In this document: positions 26,131 to 36,044 of the stretch, in pieces
How positions within the stretch are numbered: position 1 is the stretch's first letter
Layout of the letters: every line of letters begins with the position of its first letter
DNA from: Bacteroidota bacterium
GTDB taxonomy: Bacteria; Bacteroidota; Bacteroidia; B-17B0; Aurantibacillaceae
NCBI GenBank assembly: GCA_025363015.1
Contig: JANYEQ010000006.1
Span: 124,001 to 188,000, forward strand
Direction: 5' to 3'
Length of the DNA: 64,000 nucleotides
Program-made: the position numbers and the translations under genes
Notes under the pieces: generated by a model
Told to the model about the DNA's origin: nothing
Database searches by the model: none
What the model saw: the letters and a program-made list of their open reading frames with translations, nothing else

Positions 26131-27165
26131 CTATTTAGTTTTTTCGATTATTTGTTTCAATTCGCTTTCTAAATATGGAATATCTACAATTAAATTAAAG
26201 TTATTTGCAGATTTTGAAAACATAATAGGCTGGCACAACAAATAATAATAATTTATATTACTAGCGTTTGCTAGATAATAATACATATTATTAATATTAT
26301 CGTTTTTGTTCCGGATTTCCATTACATAACTTCCCTCTTTCATAAACATAATTAGGCTTAGTGCGGCACCATGAATACTAAATACCATTTTTGCTTGAGA
26401 AATTATTTGTACTTGTTCTATAAATGAATAGTCTTCTAAATAGATAATATCAAAGTTGTATTTTTTTAATAAATCACAAGTTTCTTGCTCATTTTGTATA
26501 AATCGCCTACTAGCTTTAGCCCTACTAATATATATAAGCTTTTGGATAAATGGGTTTTGATTAATTTTTGAGAGAACAATGTTTTTTAATTTTTTTAAAT
26601 TTTCTAAATTAAAATTTCCTGTTTCGCAAATATGCGACGGAAAATATAAATTTGGCACTAATGTAAATGTGTTGCTTTTTAAAAACTCAATTTTTTTTAT
26701 ATTAAAAAATGATAAAGATTCTAAATACATTTTTTCATATTTAAAATATTCAGGAACCAACACTGTGTATTCATCTAAAGTATCATTTACCTCCGCTACA
26801 CGCGTAAGTCCATCGCAAAGCCAATGGGCAAAGCCTTTTGGGCCAGTATAATTATCAAAAACTATAATATATTTTATTTGTGCATCTAATTTTATTTTTT
26901 TAGTCTGTAAGATTTGTTTTGCTAAGTACCTAAATTTATACTTTTTAAAGTCGGCGGTATAACAAATTATATTTGATTTAATTGAAAATAAAAATTTATA
27001 AATAATACCTATTGAGCTTACCTTAGCATTTTTAACATAGTATAATCCACTATTTAATGTAGTGTAACCCTCTGAAGCAAATAACCCTATATCTCCTTCT
27101 TTTATATTTGAAGGTTTTTTTTGCAGGATATGTTGTGAGTTATAAAAACTTTTAATTAATTTCAT
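26131..27165 (-). CDS. Glycosyltransferase family 61
   Basis: A 344-residue protein with the GT61 (DUF563) layout: FDNYTGPKGFAHWLCDGLTR near residue 108, LIYISRAKASRRFIQN near residue 210, and the C-terminal MVFSIHGAALSLIMFM with the conserved histidine-glycine. Family members transfer xylose or similar sugars in plants and unknown sugars in bacterial glycan loci. It starts at a normal ATG and lies 24 bases before the fucosyltransferase. Confidence 0.82.
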   Translation of the reverse strand: MKLIKSFYNSQHILQKKPSNIKEGDIGLFASEGYTTLNSGLYYVKNAKVSSIGIIYKFLFSIKSNIICYTADFKKYKFRYLAKQILQTKKIKLDAQIKYIIVFDNYTGPKGFAHWLCDGLTRVAEVNDTLDEYTVLVPEYFKYEKMYLESLSFFNIKKIEFLKSNTFTLVPNLYFPSHICETGNFNLENLKKLKNIVLSKINQNPFIQKLIYISRAKASRRFIQNEQETCDLLKKYNFDIIYLEDYSFIEQVQIISQAKMVFSIHGAALSLIMFMKEGSYVMEIRNKNDNINNMYYYLANASNINYYYLLCQPIMFSKSANNFNLIVDIPYLESELKQIIEKTK

Positions 27166-27261
27166 TATGCTTAATTATAGTTAATAAGGGTCTTTAGATT
27201 ATTTAAATAAATTTATAATTATTATTTGTTTTTTATGCCTTTCTTCAACAAAACTCATTAT

Positions 27262-28383
27262 TTATATTTTTAAAATATTACTTAGTTTAATTCTAGACTT
27301 TATGATACTTTCTAAATAATTTCTTTCAATAAATACTTTATCTTCAAGTATACAATTAATTAAATGCTTTGATAATTGAATATAATCGTCAACGGCAAAA
27401 AATGAAACATCACGTTGAATTTGTTCTTTATTAATCTCAATATCAGATGCAATAATATATTTATTTAAAGCTTTTGCGTCTTCAATAACAGTACTCCAAC
27501 CTTCAAATAAGCTAGGTTGTATAACAGCTTTTGAATTTTTTATTAATTCTATTTGATCTTCTCTTGAAATAAAACCAGTAAATGTAACTAATGAATTAAT
27601 GTTGTTTTTATTAATGTAATTTTTTAATTCTGTTACATATTTTTCATTTCTTACATCGTTATGTTTGCCTGTAAAAACAATATGAATGGCCTGGTTTTGT
27701 GTTTTAAGATAATGAATAGCCTGCAAAACAACCAAATGGTTTTTATGTGGCCAAAACTGATTACATACTATAAAATAATTTTGTGGGATAGTAGTTTTTA
27801 AAGTAAACGTATGTTTAACATCCTCAATTAATGAAACAAAGCTATATACATTAATAAGCGCCTGTGTATTTGGATAAAATTGCAACAAGTGATTCTTAGA
27901 GTCATTGCTCGAAACAACAATGTTTTTAGTATGGGTAGTTATGTTTTTAAAATTAGTATCTCTTTTTATAATTTCTTCTTTTGAAAATAATTCAGGTAAA
28001 AATTTGTGTTGAAAATCGTATAACCAATAGTATGCCTTGCAATTTAATTTTTTGTGCGCCTTATCATAATTAATTAAAGGATAAATAGTATTTAACTTTA
28101 AAGCATTTATATCTTTTACAAAACGATAATTACTTTTAGTAACGGCTCCCATTATTTTACAAAATAGTTTGTATAAAAATGGTTTGTTATCAAGGTTTGT
28201 AAATTGTACGTTTTCTAAATTTAGCTGCTCTATAAGCTCTTTAGTGGTTGTGTTATTTATAATAACTATCACTTTTAAAGAGGTAGTAATAGAAATTTGT
28301 TGTAATAATTTTATAATATTTAGGGAGTAGTACAAGCCGCCAGCCCAACTATAATCACCTGTTAATAGTATACCTATTCGCAT
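27262..28383 (-). CDS. Glycosyltransferase family 4
   Basis: A 373-residue GT-B transferase. The C-terminal domain begins near residue 205 with FIVCNQFWPHKNHLVVLQA, and the nucleotide-sugar motif is AVIQPSLFEGWSTVIEDAKA, with the two glutamates of the E-x7-E signature. The N-terminal GDYSWAGGLYYSLN is the acceptor-side glycine loop. The ATG follows immediately after the stop of the epimerase gene, so they are probably coupled. Confidence 0.87.
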   Translation of the reverse strand: MRIGILLTGDYSWAGGLYYSLNIIKLLQQISITTSLKVIVIINNTTTKELIEQLNLENVQFTNLDNKPFLYKLFCKIMGAVTKSNYRFVKDINALKLNTIYPLINYDKAHKKLNCKAYYWLYDFQHKFLPELFSKEEIIKRDTNFKNITTHTKNIVVSSNDSKNHLLQFYPNTQALINVYSFVSLIEDVKHTFTLKTTIPQNYFIVCNQFWPHKNHLVVLQAIHYLKTQNQAIHIVFTGKHNDVRNEKYVTELKNYINKNNINSLVTFTGFISREDQIELIKNSKAVIQPSLFEGWSTVIEDAKALNKYIIASDIEINKEQIQRDVSFFAVDDYIQLSKHLINCILEDKVFIERNYLESIIKSRIKLSNILKI

Positions 28384-29277
28384 TTATTTATTTTTTAACC
28401 AATTTGTATATTGCTCTAATCCTTGTTGAATAGAGAAGCGAGTCGAAAAACCTATTTGTTTTAATTTGGTAACATCTGCTAAATAATGAATTGGGTCGCC
28501 AACTCTTACACGATTATTAAAACAGATTTTGAAACTAGTATTCAATTGATTTAAAAATAAAGTTACTGCATTTTTAATTGATGTTGCTTGACCAGATGCT
28601 ACATTTATAACGTCTGCATTAAAAACACAGTTTAAAATTATTTTTTCAACCGCTTGGCATAAATCATCAATATAGATAAAATCGCGGGTTTCCTCACCGG
28701 TTCCTTCTAAATAAATGGTTTTGCTTATTAACGCTTTTTGATATACATCCCAAAACAATTGTTTTTGTAATTTGGGGCCATATACCGAAAATACACGTAA
28801 ACTTAATGTTTGTATGTTGTGTTGAATAAAAAACTCTTTGCAAATAATTTCGCTCATTAATTTGTGCCAACCATAAGGCGATACTGGTTTTGATTCTTGC
28901 TGTTCTATAACCGGTAACTGAAGTGAATTCCCATAAATGGCTGCACTTGAAAAATTTATAAATTTACAATTGGGGTTGTGTATCCGAATAGCATCTAATA
29001 ATAAAAAAACGTTTAACGTGTTTAATTTATAATCTAATAAGGGTGATGTATTTGAAAAACCAACCGAGCCTGAACCTGAAGCATTAATACAAATATCATG
29101 TTTTTTGTTTTTAAAAAGAAAATAAAAATCCTCTGTATCTAAATTAATTTTAACATAATTAGCTTTTGTATTATCAATTATATCCGCAAAAAAAACAGTA
29201 TAATTAGTATTAGCTAAAAAATAAGCGCATAAATTTTGTCCAATAAAACCCTCTGAACCTATGATTAAAATTTTCAT
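28384..29277 (-). CDS. NAD-dependent nucleotide-sugar epimerase/dehydratase
   Basis: A 297-residue extended short-chain dehydrogenase: IIGSEGFIGQ at residues 4-13, SSAAIYGNS, the catalytic Tyr-Lys pair in SPYGWHKLM near residue 151, then RVFSVYGP and EGTGEETRDFIYIDD. The product nucleotide-sugar is unknown; the ETRDFIYIDD segment is shared with GalE/RmlB relatives. It begins 9 bases after the methyltransferase stop. Confidence 0.86.
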   Translation of the reverse strand: MKILIIGSEGFIGQNLCAYFLANTNYTVFFADIIDNTKANYVKINLDTEDFYFLFKNKKHDICINASGSGSVGFSNTSPLLDYKLNTLNVFLLLDAIRIHNPNCKFINFSSAAIYGNSLQLPVIEQQESKPVSPYGWHKLMSEIICKEFFIQHNIQTLSLRVFSVYGPKLQKQLFWDVYQKALISKTIYLEGTGEETRDFIYIDDLCQAVEKIILNCVFNADVINVASGQATSIKNAVTLFLNQLNTSFKICFNNRVRVGDPIHYLADVTKLKQIGFSTRFSIQQGLEQYTNWLKNK

Positions 29278-29285
29278 ATAAAAGT

Positions 29286-30134
29286 TTATACTTTATGTGC
29301 AATAAACGAATACAATCGCCCTGCATTATTATGCAGATTATTTGTTTTTAGTTTAAATATAGTAAATATAATAGCATTAAAAATACTGTTATTTGGAAAT
29401 TTTAAGCCTGTTTTTTTTTTGAGTATTTTTCTAAATTCAATTGTTAACTCGCTTTGGGTTTTAGGGTTGTAATTTATTACGGAATCTAAAGGCCCTAATT
29501 TTAATTTAAGTGTTAAATTAGCTTTAATAAACGCATTTTTATATTCATTAATCGAAAAAGCGTTTTCTCCATTATAAAATTTTTGTAAGGGGTGGTTGTT
29601 TAAAAATTCTGTTTTTTGCATAGCGTCATTTACCACGTGATCTCTGGAAGTAAAAAACAGTCCGTTTTTTTTTAATACTCTTGCACTCTCTTTAACAAAA
29701 GCGTTCAAGTTATTTGCGTGATGCATTGCCTGCCTGGCATAAATAACGTCAAAGCTTTCGTTTTCAAATGGTAACAATTCTCCATAAGAAGAATTTACGG
29801 TTATATTAGAGAGATTGTACTCGTTTTTTAAAAAATTAATTGCATTAGCGCCTATGGTATTACTAGGGTCGGGTTCAATGGCGGTAACCGCAAAGCCGTT
29901 TAAAGCAAAAGCAATGCTACTAATACCGTTACCTGCACCAATATCTAAAATTTTAATATTTGAGGTTTTTATGGTAACGTATTTGTTAATTAAAAATAGG
30001 GTTTCGATAAACTCTTTGCTGATACTAAAATTTTCTACATTTCTTTTTAAATCGGCACTTAGGTATGAATCTTCAATTAATTGTTTCAACTCATCGTTTT
30101 CTCTTGCATATAAAATAGTTTCTTCCCAAGTCAT
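29286..30134 (-). CDS. Class I SAM-dependent methyltransferase
   Basis: A 282-residue methyltransferase with the SAM loop LDIGAGNGISSIAFA near residue 65, the acidic VTAIEPDPSN, and the post-motif DVIYARQAMHHANN followed by LKKNGLFFTSRDH. Target unknown; its place between an epimerase and an acyltransferase gene suggests a sugar or lipid-carrier step. It starts 5 bases from the preceding hexapeptide acyltransferase. Confidence 0.85.
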   Translation of the reverse strand: MTWEETILYARENDELKQLIEDSYLSADLKRNVENFSISKEFIETLFLINKYVTIKTSNIKILDIGAGNGISSIAFALNGFAVTAIEPDPSNTIGANAINFLKNEYNLSNITVNSSYGELLPFENESFDVIYARQAMHHANNLNAFVKESARVLKKNGLFFTSRDHVVNDAMQKTEFLNNHPLQKFYNGENAFSINEYKNAFIKANLTLKLKLGPLDSVINYNPKTQSELTIEFRKILKKKTGLKFPNNSIFNAIIFTIFKLKTNNLHNNAGRLYSFIAHKV

Positions 30135-30138
30135 ACAA

Positions 30139-30759
30139 TTAATTTAATTTTTTTATAAAAACAGCAGGGTTTCCCGCAACCAAAGTAAAAGGGTCGACAT
30201 TTTTTGTGACAACGGAGCCCGCTGCCACAATGGCTCCTTCGCCAATAGTAACACCTTTTAAAATTATTACATTAAAGCCAATCCATGCTTTATCTTGTAT
30301 TTCAATTTTCTTATTTACTACATTTGTCCAATCTTTATATTTTCCAATTGCATTTTCGTCTAAACCACGCTTCCAGTTTTTCACATCATCTTTTCTATAT
30401 TCCCAGTTTAAAGAATGGGCGTCTGTATCTATTATTGTGCAGCCCCACGAAAACATCACATCTGAACCAATAGTAATTTCATTTGCACATATAAATACCC
30501 CTCCCCCAACAAAACTATTATTGCCTACAGTTATTTTAGACGTTTTTGTTTCTAATACAAATTTGGTATTTAAAACATTGTTGTTTCCAATTTTAACCAT
30601 TGGATTTGTTTTGTTTAAAAAACGCACCTCAATATTTAAATTATCAATATCATTGTTTTTTTCAACAGTGACAATGCCTGATTTAATTAACTTTGCTAGC
30701 GCTAAATTTGAGCTACCAAATATTGTTTTTTTAATAAATAGTTTTAATCCATTAATCAT
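30139..30759 (-). CDS. Hexapeptide-repeat acyltransferase
   Basis: A 206-residue left-handed beta-helix protein of the WbbJ/maltose O-acetyltransferase type. The active-site region is SWGCTIIDTDAHSL near residue 105 with the catalytic histidine; later turns are AWIGFNVIILKGVTIGEGAIV and the C-terminal AGNPAVFIKKLN. It probably O- or N-acetylates a sugar of the polysaccharide. The start overlaps the upstream gene stop by 4 bases (ATGA type). Confidence 0.86.
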   Translation of the reverse strand: MINGLKLFIKKTIFGSSNLALAKLIKSGIVTVEKNNDIDNLNIEVRFLNKTNPMVKIGNNNVLNTKFVLETKTSKITVGNNSFVGGGVFICANEITIGSDVMFSWGCTIIDTDAHSLNWEYRKDDVKNWKRGLDENAIGKYKDWTNVVNKKIEIQDKAWIGFNVIILKGVTIGEGAIVAAGSVVTKNVDPFTLVAGNPAVFIKKLN

Positions 30760-31658
30760 TTTTTATATGATATTTTGTTTTTAATTTTTTTTAATAGATT
30801 TTTTTTGGGCTGTGAAAAAAACAGTAAATATTGATTATAAAAATTTAAATTTAAATTATTTTCAAGCTTAACCTCTACTTTATTTGTGATTTTAAATATT
30901 GTTTTTACTTCTTGAACAGAAGTGTAATTAACACCAGTGCCATCAAAGCCAATATTTTTAACCAATGTTTGGGTGGGAAATACGTTTAACCCGTTTTTTA
31001 AAAACACCCAAAAATACCATTTTATACCCCACGAATTATTACCACTATTTAACATACTTGTATAATCATAATCAGCTAAATTAAATCGGTTTTTTAAATG
31101 GAGGTTACCTTTAATCGTTTCTATATCTAATTCATTGATAGTAGGGTTAAATGTTTCCCATTTGTTTTTCCAAGTTCCCCATCCCCAAGTAGAAGTGTAG
31201 GGTAATAAAAAGGTGGTGTGCTCTTTTATAGCAATTGGAAACATATACGCATTTACCGAATAAACATTTTCTATATTAGAATACACATCTAATGCCTCGT
31301 TCATGTATTGTAAAAAATGTTGTGATAAAAGTAAATCATCTTCAAGCACAATTATTTTACCGTGTTTATTTATAACCTCCGTTACGCCTTTAATTACAGA
31401 GTTTGCCAAGCCTTTGTTTTCTTCGCTTTCAATAATAATTACTTCTTTACACCAAAGTTGGCTTTTAATAATTTTACGCGTTTCGTCAATTGCTGTATTA
31501 TCCGTTTCAGTCGCACTGCTTTTTTTTCCATCAGCGTAAATATATAATACACTTTGGTTGGCTAAACTATTTTGTTGTAAGCTTTGTAGAGCTTGTAATG
31601 TATGGCTTGGCCTATTATAGACAAATAGTGCTATGGGGGCTAAATTAGTATTAGGCAT
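30756..31658 (-). CDS. GT-A glycosyltransferase, GNT-I-like
   Basis: A 300-residue protein that opens with IALFVYNRPSHTLQALQSL, the start seen in a group of bacterial sugar transferases related to the GNT-I fold. The putative metal motif is VLEDDLLLS near residue 102, and a STWGWGTWKNKWE segment follows. Donor and acceptor unknown. It overlaps asnB by 8 bases upstream and the acyltransferase by 4 bases downstream. Confidence 0.8.
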   Translation of the reverse strand: MPNTNLAPIALFVYNRPSHTLQALQSLQQNSLANQSVLYIYADGKKSSATETDNTAIDETRKIIKSQLWCKEVIIIESEENKGLANSVIKGVTEVINKHGKIIVLEDDLLLSQHFLQYMNEALDVYSNIENVYSVNAYMFPIAIKEHTTFLLPYTSTWGWGTWKNKWETFNPTINELDIETIKGNLHLKNRFNLADYDYTSMLNSGNNSWGIKWYFWVFLKNGLNVFPTQTLVKNIGFDGTGVNYTSVQEVKTIFKITNKVEVKLENNLNLNFYNQYLLFFSQPKKNLLKKIKNKISYKK

Positions 31659-33456
31659 AGCTTAACGATTTTTCCCAAATAACTGGGGTTAGTTGACTAA
31701 ATATGTGTGAGCCCTCTAAAAAACTAATTTCTTTTTTTGAAATAGTTTGGGTTATAGATTTATAAACACTATTGGTGTCAATTAATGTTGAATTCTTAAA
31801 ATCGGCAGAGTGAATTAAATCCTTAATCCAAGTTTTAAGTTCGGTATTCATCCAATTATTTATAGGGGCGTTAAAACCAATTTTATCTTTTCTATATACA
31901 ATGTCTGTTGGCATTATATCTGCCAGGGCATCGCGAACTATAGCTTTACTAAATCCATTTTTTACTTTGGAGGAATAGGGTATTGAAAATGCAAACTCTA
32001 CAATGCGGTAATCCAAAAAAGGCATTCTAATTTCTACACTATTCATCATCGAATATCTATCGTAATTACGTAACAAGGTAGGCAAAATTGTTTTAAACGT
32101 AGATTGAAACAGTACAGAATTTAAATAATCTAAATTATTATTTTTAGAAACTAGGTTAGTGTTTTTAGAAAATCCTCTTAGTGCTGGGTATTTATTAAGT
32201 AATGCGTATTTTAAATTATTGGTATAATCTGTATTTTTTGATTTATTGGTTGTGCCGTTAATAGCGGTTAATACTTTTTTAAATTTAATTAGATTTGGTA
32301 ATGCGTCTATCAACGCGGCATTCATATCAAAAGGATAACCAGCAAACAGCTCGTCAGCACCGTGCCCATCAATACTTACAGTAACATTGTTTTGCTTAAT
32401 GTTTTTATATAATTGTTCAAAGGGTATTACGGGCGCATAAAATAATTCTTCAAATAAATATGTTTTTTTAAAAATAGAATCTAAATCCTGTAAGGGGTTT
32501 ATATTTATAAAGTTTGCATTTATATTTAAATAATCGGTAACTTTTTTGGCGTACTTTGTTTCGTCTAAAGCTGTGTTAGGAAAAGAAGCTACAAAGGCAT
32601 GTTGTTCTGTTTTAATATTGTTGGTTTTATTGAGGTGCGCCATCGTACAAATTACAGCGCTAGAATCTAAACCACCACTTAATGCTGTGCCAATAGTTAC
32701 ATCGCTTCGCATACGTAATTTACAGGCATCAAAAAACAGTTCTCTAAATAATTCTTTTTGTTCGTTATAATTTTTTGGAACTGATTTTTTTATTTCTTCG
32801 GGTTTCCAATATTGCTCAATACTTAATGTATTATTTTTATAATAAGCATAACTTGCTGCCGGAAACCTTATGATATTATTTATTAAACATTCTTGTGTAT
32901 GCTCATAACTAAAACTATTATTCATAGCAATTAGGGCGTTAGTACGATTGATGGACACAGAATCTAAAAAGGGATAAATACCTTTCATTTCTGAACAAAA
33001 AACAAAACCCTGTTTTAATTGTGTGTAAAAAAGTGGTTTTTTTCCTAACCTATCTCGTGATAAAAACAATGTGTTATCAACTTTATCATAAATACAAAAT
33101 GCCCACATTCCGTTTAGTTTGTGTACAAAATTTTTGCCCCATTTAATGTAGGCTTGTAAAAGCACTTCGGTATCGCTAGCGCTTTTAAACTGAACACCTT
33201 GAGTAATTAATTCTTTTTTTAATTCAATATAATTATAAATTTCGCCATTAAATGTAATTACAAATCTATCTAATAATTCAAAAGGTTGTGCGGCGTTTTG
33301 ACTTAAATCAATAATAGACAATCGCCTATGCCCTAATGCTGTAGTGTTATGAAAAAAAACACCATGCCCATCGGGGCCTCTATGACTAATTTTAGTTAAT
33401 CCAATTTGTAATTTTTCTTTTTCAAAATTACCTACGTATCCTATAATGCCACACAT
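31651..33456 (-). CDS. asnB: Asparagine synthase-like glutamine amidotransferase, second copy
   Basis: A 601-residue AsnB homologue: Cys2 in MCGIIGYVG, the glutaminase segment GPDGHGVFF, and the synthetase P-loop ALSGGLDSSAV near residue 257 with SIDGHGADELFAGYP. It differs from the copy at 19518 (634 residues) in length and around the P-loop (GGLDSS here, GGYDSA there), so they are not recent duplicates. Being tightly packed between an epimerase and a glycosyltransferase, it probably amidates a uronic acid of the polysaccharide. Confidence 0.88.
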   Translation of the reverse strand: MCGIIGYVGNFEKEKLQIGLTKISHRGPDGHGVFFHNTTALGHRRLSIIDLSQNAAQPFELLDRFVITFNGEIYNYIELKKELITQGVQFKSASDTEVLLQAYIKWGKNFVHKLNGMWAFCIYDKVDNTLFLSRDRLGKKPLFYTQLKQGFVFCSEMKGIYPFLDSVSINRTNALIAMNNSFSYEHTQECLINNIIRFPAASYAYYKNNTLSIEQYWKPEEIKKSVPKNYNEQKELFRELFFDACKLRMRSDVTIGTALSGGLDSSAVICTMAHLNKTNNIKTEQHAFVASFPNTALDETKYAKKVTDYLNINANFININPLQDLDSIFKKTYLFEELFYAPVIPFEQLYKNIKQNNVTVSIDGHGADELFAGYPFDMNAALIDALPNLIKFKKVLTAINGTTNKSKNTDYTNNLKYALLNKYPALRGFSKNTNLVSKNNNLDYLNSVLFQSTFKTILPTLLRNYDRYSMMNSVEIRMPFLDYRIVEFAFSIPYSSKVKNGFSKAIVRDALADIMPTDIVYRKDKIGFNAPINNWMNTELKTWIKDLIHSADFKNSTLIDTNSVYKSITQTISKKEISFLEGSHIFSQLTPVIWEKSLSYA

Positions 33457-33461
33457 TACAG

Positions 33462-34265
33462 TTATTTAAATTTAACATTTAAGTGTTGTAGTGCTAATTT
33501 ACTTATTATATCAATACCCTCTTTAAGGCTAATATTAAACGTTAATGGGTATGTTTTTAAGGGCTCTATTTTATTTGAGTAACCCTTTTTGCTGCCAAGT
33601 TTTATGGGCACATTATGTTGCACTGCTATTTGCTGAGCAATATGTTCAATGGTAATCCAATTGCCATCGGTAATATCTACCCTGGTTGCCTGTAAATTGC
33701 GAATGGCTACCATGTTTTTTACACAATCATCTATATAAATAAATTGGCGCTGTTCTTGTCCATCGGTTAGTAATTCTATTTTTTGTTTTGTAAGGGCTTG
33801 CATAATTAAATCGGGTATTACATGCGATTTTTCGCCCGGTATTTCCCAACCATATACATTCCAAAACCTACAAATTTGTCCGCCTAAAATACGCGTCCAT
33901 TCTTCGCCTAATAATTTAGTAACGCCATAAGGGGTATCAGCAGCAGCAAGTTGCGACGATGCAAACATAAAAGGCAGTTTTGTTTCTTCTAAAAACCTAA
34001 ATACTTTTTGGCAAATGGTAGTATTGTTTCTAATTATATCTAACAAGTATTTTTCGTTTGATAAATATTTTGCGCCACCTACTTCCCAAGCTAAAAACCA
34101 AACATAATCAACATTTTTAAATTGATGAAGGTCTTGAGTTGTAATATCAAAGCCTGATTTTAAATCAACACTTATTACCTCTTCGTTTATATTTATTAAA
34201 TGGTTGCATAAGGCTTTTCCAATTGTACCATCTCCCCCTAAAACTAAATTTTTTCTAAGTCCCAT
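33462..34265 (-). CDS. NAD-dependent epimerase/dehydratase
   Basis: A 267-residue short-chain sugar epimerase family protein. The NAD motif is LGGDGTIGKAL near residue 8, the catalytic Tyr-Lys pair is in TPYGVTKLLGEEW near residue 111, and EQRQFIYIDDC follows. It is shorter than GalE. It starts inside the last 22 bases of the upstream gene and ends 5 bases before asnB. Confidence 0.84.
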   Translation of the reverse strand: MGLRKNLVLGGDGTIGKALCNHLININEEVISVDLKSGFDITTQDLHQFKNVDYVWFLAWEVGGAKYLSNEKYLLDIIRNNTTICQKVFRFLEETKLPFMFASSQLAAADTPYGVTKLLGEEWTRILGGQICRFWNVYGWEIPGEKSHVIPDLIMQALTKQKIELLTDGQEQRQFIYIDDCVKNMVAIRNLQATRVDITDGNWITIEHIAQQIAVQHNVPIKLGSKKGYSNKIEPLKTYPLTFNISLKEGIDIISKLALQHLNVKFK

Positions 34266-35149
34266 ATTCGTTCACTTATTTTTTTTAAAGATACATTATT
34301 AAAGCCCCAATTGCTTTTGTTTTTGTAGGGAATGTTTTTAAAACTATGTATGCCATGTGTATCGTTGGCGCCATGAATCATCGATTCGGGATGGTCTAAA
34401 TGATAATGATGCCCAATTACCATAGGTTTTAAGCCCAAATGTAATAGTTGATTTAATCCGTTTGCATCCACACCAGCTCTAACATTGGTTAAGCTTTCAT
34501 CGTAACCTGTGGCGTATAGCCAATTACTTTTATGGGTTAATATAAAATTACCAACTACCGACTCCAATGTTGGCCATGCAGGAAAAGCAAATGTATACTT
34601 GGCTTTGTTGGATAAATGATTGTTTGTAATTGTTAAGCCATCCCAATTAAAACTAACGTAATGGGTACCATACACATATTTTTTAGATAATTTTTTTATG
34701 TTTTTTAGCGTGTCGTTTCCAATTAAACAGTCGGCGTTAATCATTAAAATCCAATCATTAGTTGCTTTTTGAATACCCATATTTTTTGCAAAATATTCCA
34801 TTACTGGCATTTTTGAATTAGCGTTAATAGATTGATGCACTTGGTTAGAAACAGTATAACATTTTGAGTTTGGGTATCTTTTTTCAATCCAAAGGCAATC
34901 GCTTTCTTTTTCTGGAATTTTATTCCATTCAATATAAATTAATTCGGCGCCAGGTAATTGCTTCAAGTTCCAATCTATTGTAGTTTTTAGGCGTAAGCTA
35001 AAATCGCCACCATAATTATCGTTTCGGCCCACTACTATGATTGAAATACTGTTAGGCGAAACGTTGATGTTTTGTGTTGAACATGCATAACGAAACCGCC
35101 AAACTATTTTTTGAAGTATAAATAATATTTTTGTAATATAGTACGACAT
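34244..35149 (-). CDS. GT-A fold glycosyltransferase-like protein
   Basis: A 301-residue protein with a basic hydrophobic N-terminus, then ISIIVVGRNDNYGGDF near residue 32 and the metal motif WILMINADCLIG near residue 133, consistent with a GT2-related GT-A fold. The segment YDESLTNVRAGVDANG lies near residue 218, and HHYHLDHPES comes later. Donor unknown. It is placed between a methyltransferase and an epimerase on the same strand. Confidence 0.7.
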   Translation of the reverse strand: MSYYITKILFILQKIVWRFRYACSTQNINVSPNSISIIVVGRNDNYGGDFSLRLKTTIDWNLKQLPGAELIYIEWNKIPEKESDCLWIEKRYPNSKCYTVSNQVHQSINANSKMPVMEYFAKNMGIQKATNDWILMINADCLIGNDTLKNIKKLSKKYVYGTHYVSFNWDGLTITNNHLSNKAKYTFAFPAWPTLESVVGNFILTHKSNWLYATGYDESLTNVRAGVDANGLNQLLHLGLKPMVIGHHYHLDHPESMIHGANDTHGIHSFKNIPYKNKSNWGFNNVSLKKISERIWDLEKI

Positions 35150-35150
35150 A

Positions 35151-36044
35151 TTATTCTTTGTATTTATTAAATAGCATTTTTATTATTGTTCGCAATTTAT
35201 TTTTTTTAATATCTTTAATTAATTGTAACTGTTGTGTACTAATAATTTCGGGTATATATTTTTTAAAGGCGTGTTGTTTTTTAATTTGTTTGCTATTATT
35301 GGTGTCGGCGTATATTTGGTCATTGGGTTTTGTTAAAACGATTCCAAACACATCCATAGCATCTCCATCTACGTTTACAAATCTTTTTTCGGGCCAATTC
35401 ATATCTACTTTTCCTTCGGGAATAAGATTGGTGTAATTTAGTATATCGCCAATGCTAATAATTTTATTAGTTAGGCAAACATCAAAAGTTAGTATTAGTT
35501 TGCCACCAGGTTTAAGTATGCGTGCCATTTCCATAAGACCTTTTTGCCAAACGGCAGGCTCTAAAATATGTTCTAAAACACTTATACAAAATACTTTATC
35601 AAACGTTTCATCTAATGCATCAATAGCATCAATATTAGAGAACGTAAAATTTATCCCAGTATCTTCAATAAATTTTTTTCGCACACCAAAAGCAAAATGA
35701 GTACTGTCTGTTTTTAAAAAATCATTATCAAAGCCAGTAACGTTGCCGGCACCAGTAACTTTTGAAAGATAGGCTATAAAAGGTGTAGAGCCACAACCAA
35801 TATCTGCAACTTTTTGTCCAACACTTAAATCAGCATTAATTATGGCAAAGGGGTATTCCCACATGCGCGAACCGTAATAAGTGCCCGTATTAAGTATTAA
35901 GGGATTATTATTAAACCGTTCTTTATTAAGTTGCGTATGGTTTGGTAAAGAATATTTAATATTCAGTTCCTGAAGCTGTTTATTTAAATCTATAAACTGC
36001 TGATTATTTAAATCAGATATTTCTGCGAATTTAGAGTGAATCAT
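35151..36044 (-). CDS. Class I SAM-dependent methyltransferase
   Basis: A 297-residue methyltransferase with the SAM loop VADIGCGSTPFIAYL near residue 79, VTGFDNDF, and the post-motif KVFCISVLEHILEP followed by LKPGGKLILTFD. The stop is one base from the start of the downstream GT-A gene, and the ATG overlaps the ABC ATPase by 14 bases. Target unknown; a methyltransferase next to a Wzt-like ATPase recalls chain-terminating methylation in ABC-exported O-antigens. Confidence 0.85.
   Translation of the reverse strand: MIHSKFAEISDLNNQQFIDLNKQLQELNIKYSLPNHTQLNKERFNNNPLILNTGTYYGSRMWEYPFAIINADLSVGQKVADIGCGSTPFIAYLSKVTGAGNVTGFDNDFLKTDSTHFAFGVRKKFIEDTGINFTFSNIDAIDALDETFDKVFCISVLEHILEPAVWQKGLMEMARILKPGGKLILTFDVCLTNKIISIGDILNYTNLIPEGKVDMNWPEKRFVNVDGDAMDVFGIVLTKPNDQIYADTNNSKQIKKQHAFKKYIPEIISTQQLQLIKDIKKNKLRTIIKMLFNKYKE

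Noticed and set aside
30206-30784. 192-codon open frame antisense to the hexapeptide acyltransferase
   Set aside because: The minus-strand frame shows clear hexapeptide turns and a catalytic histidine; the plus-strand frame has no recognisable features.
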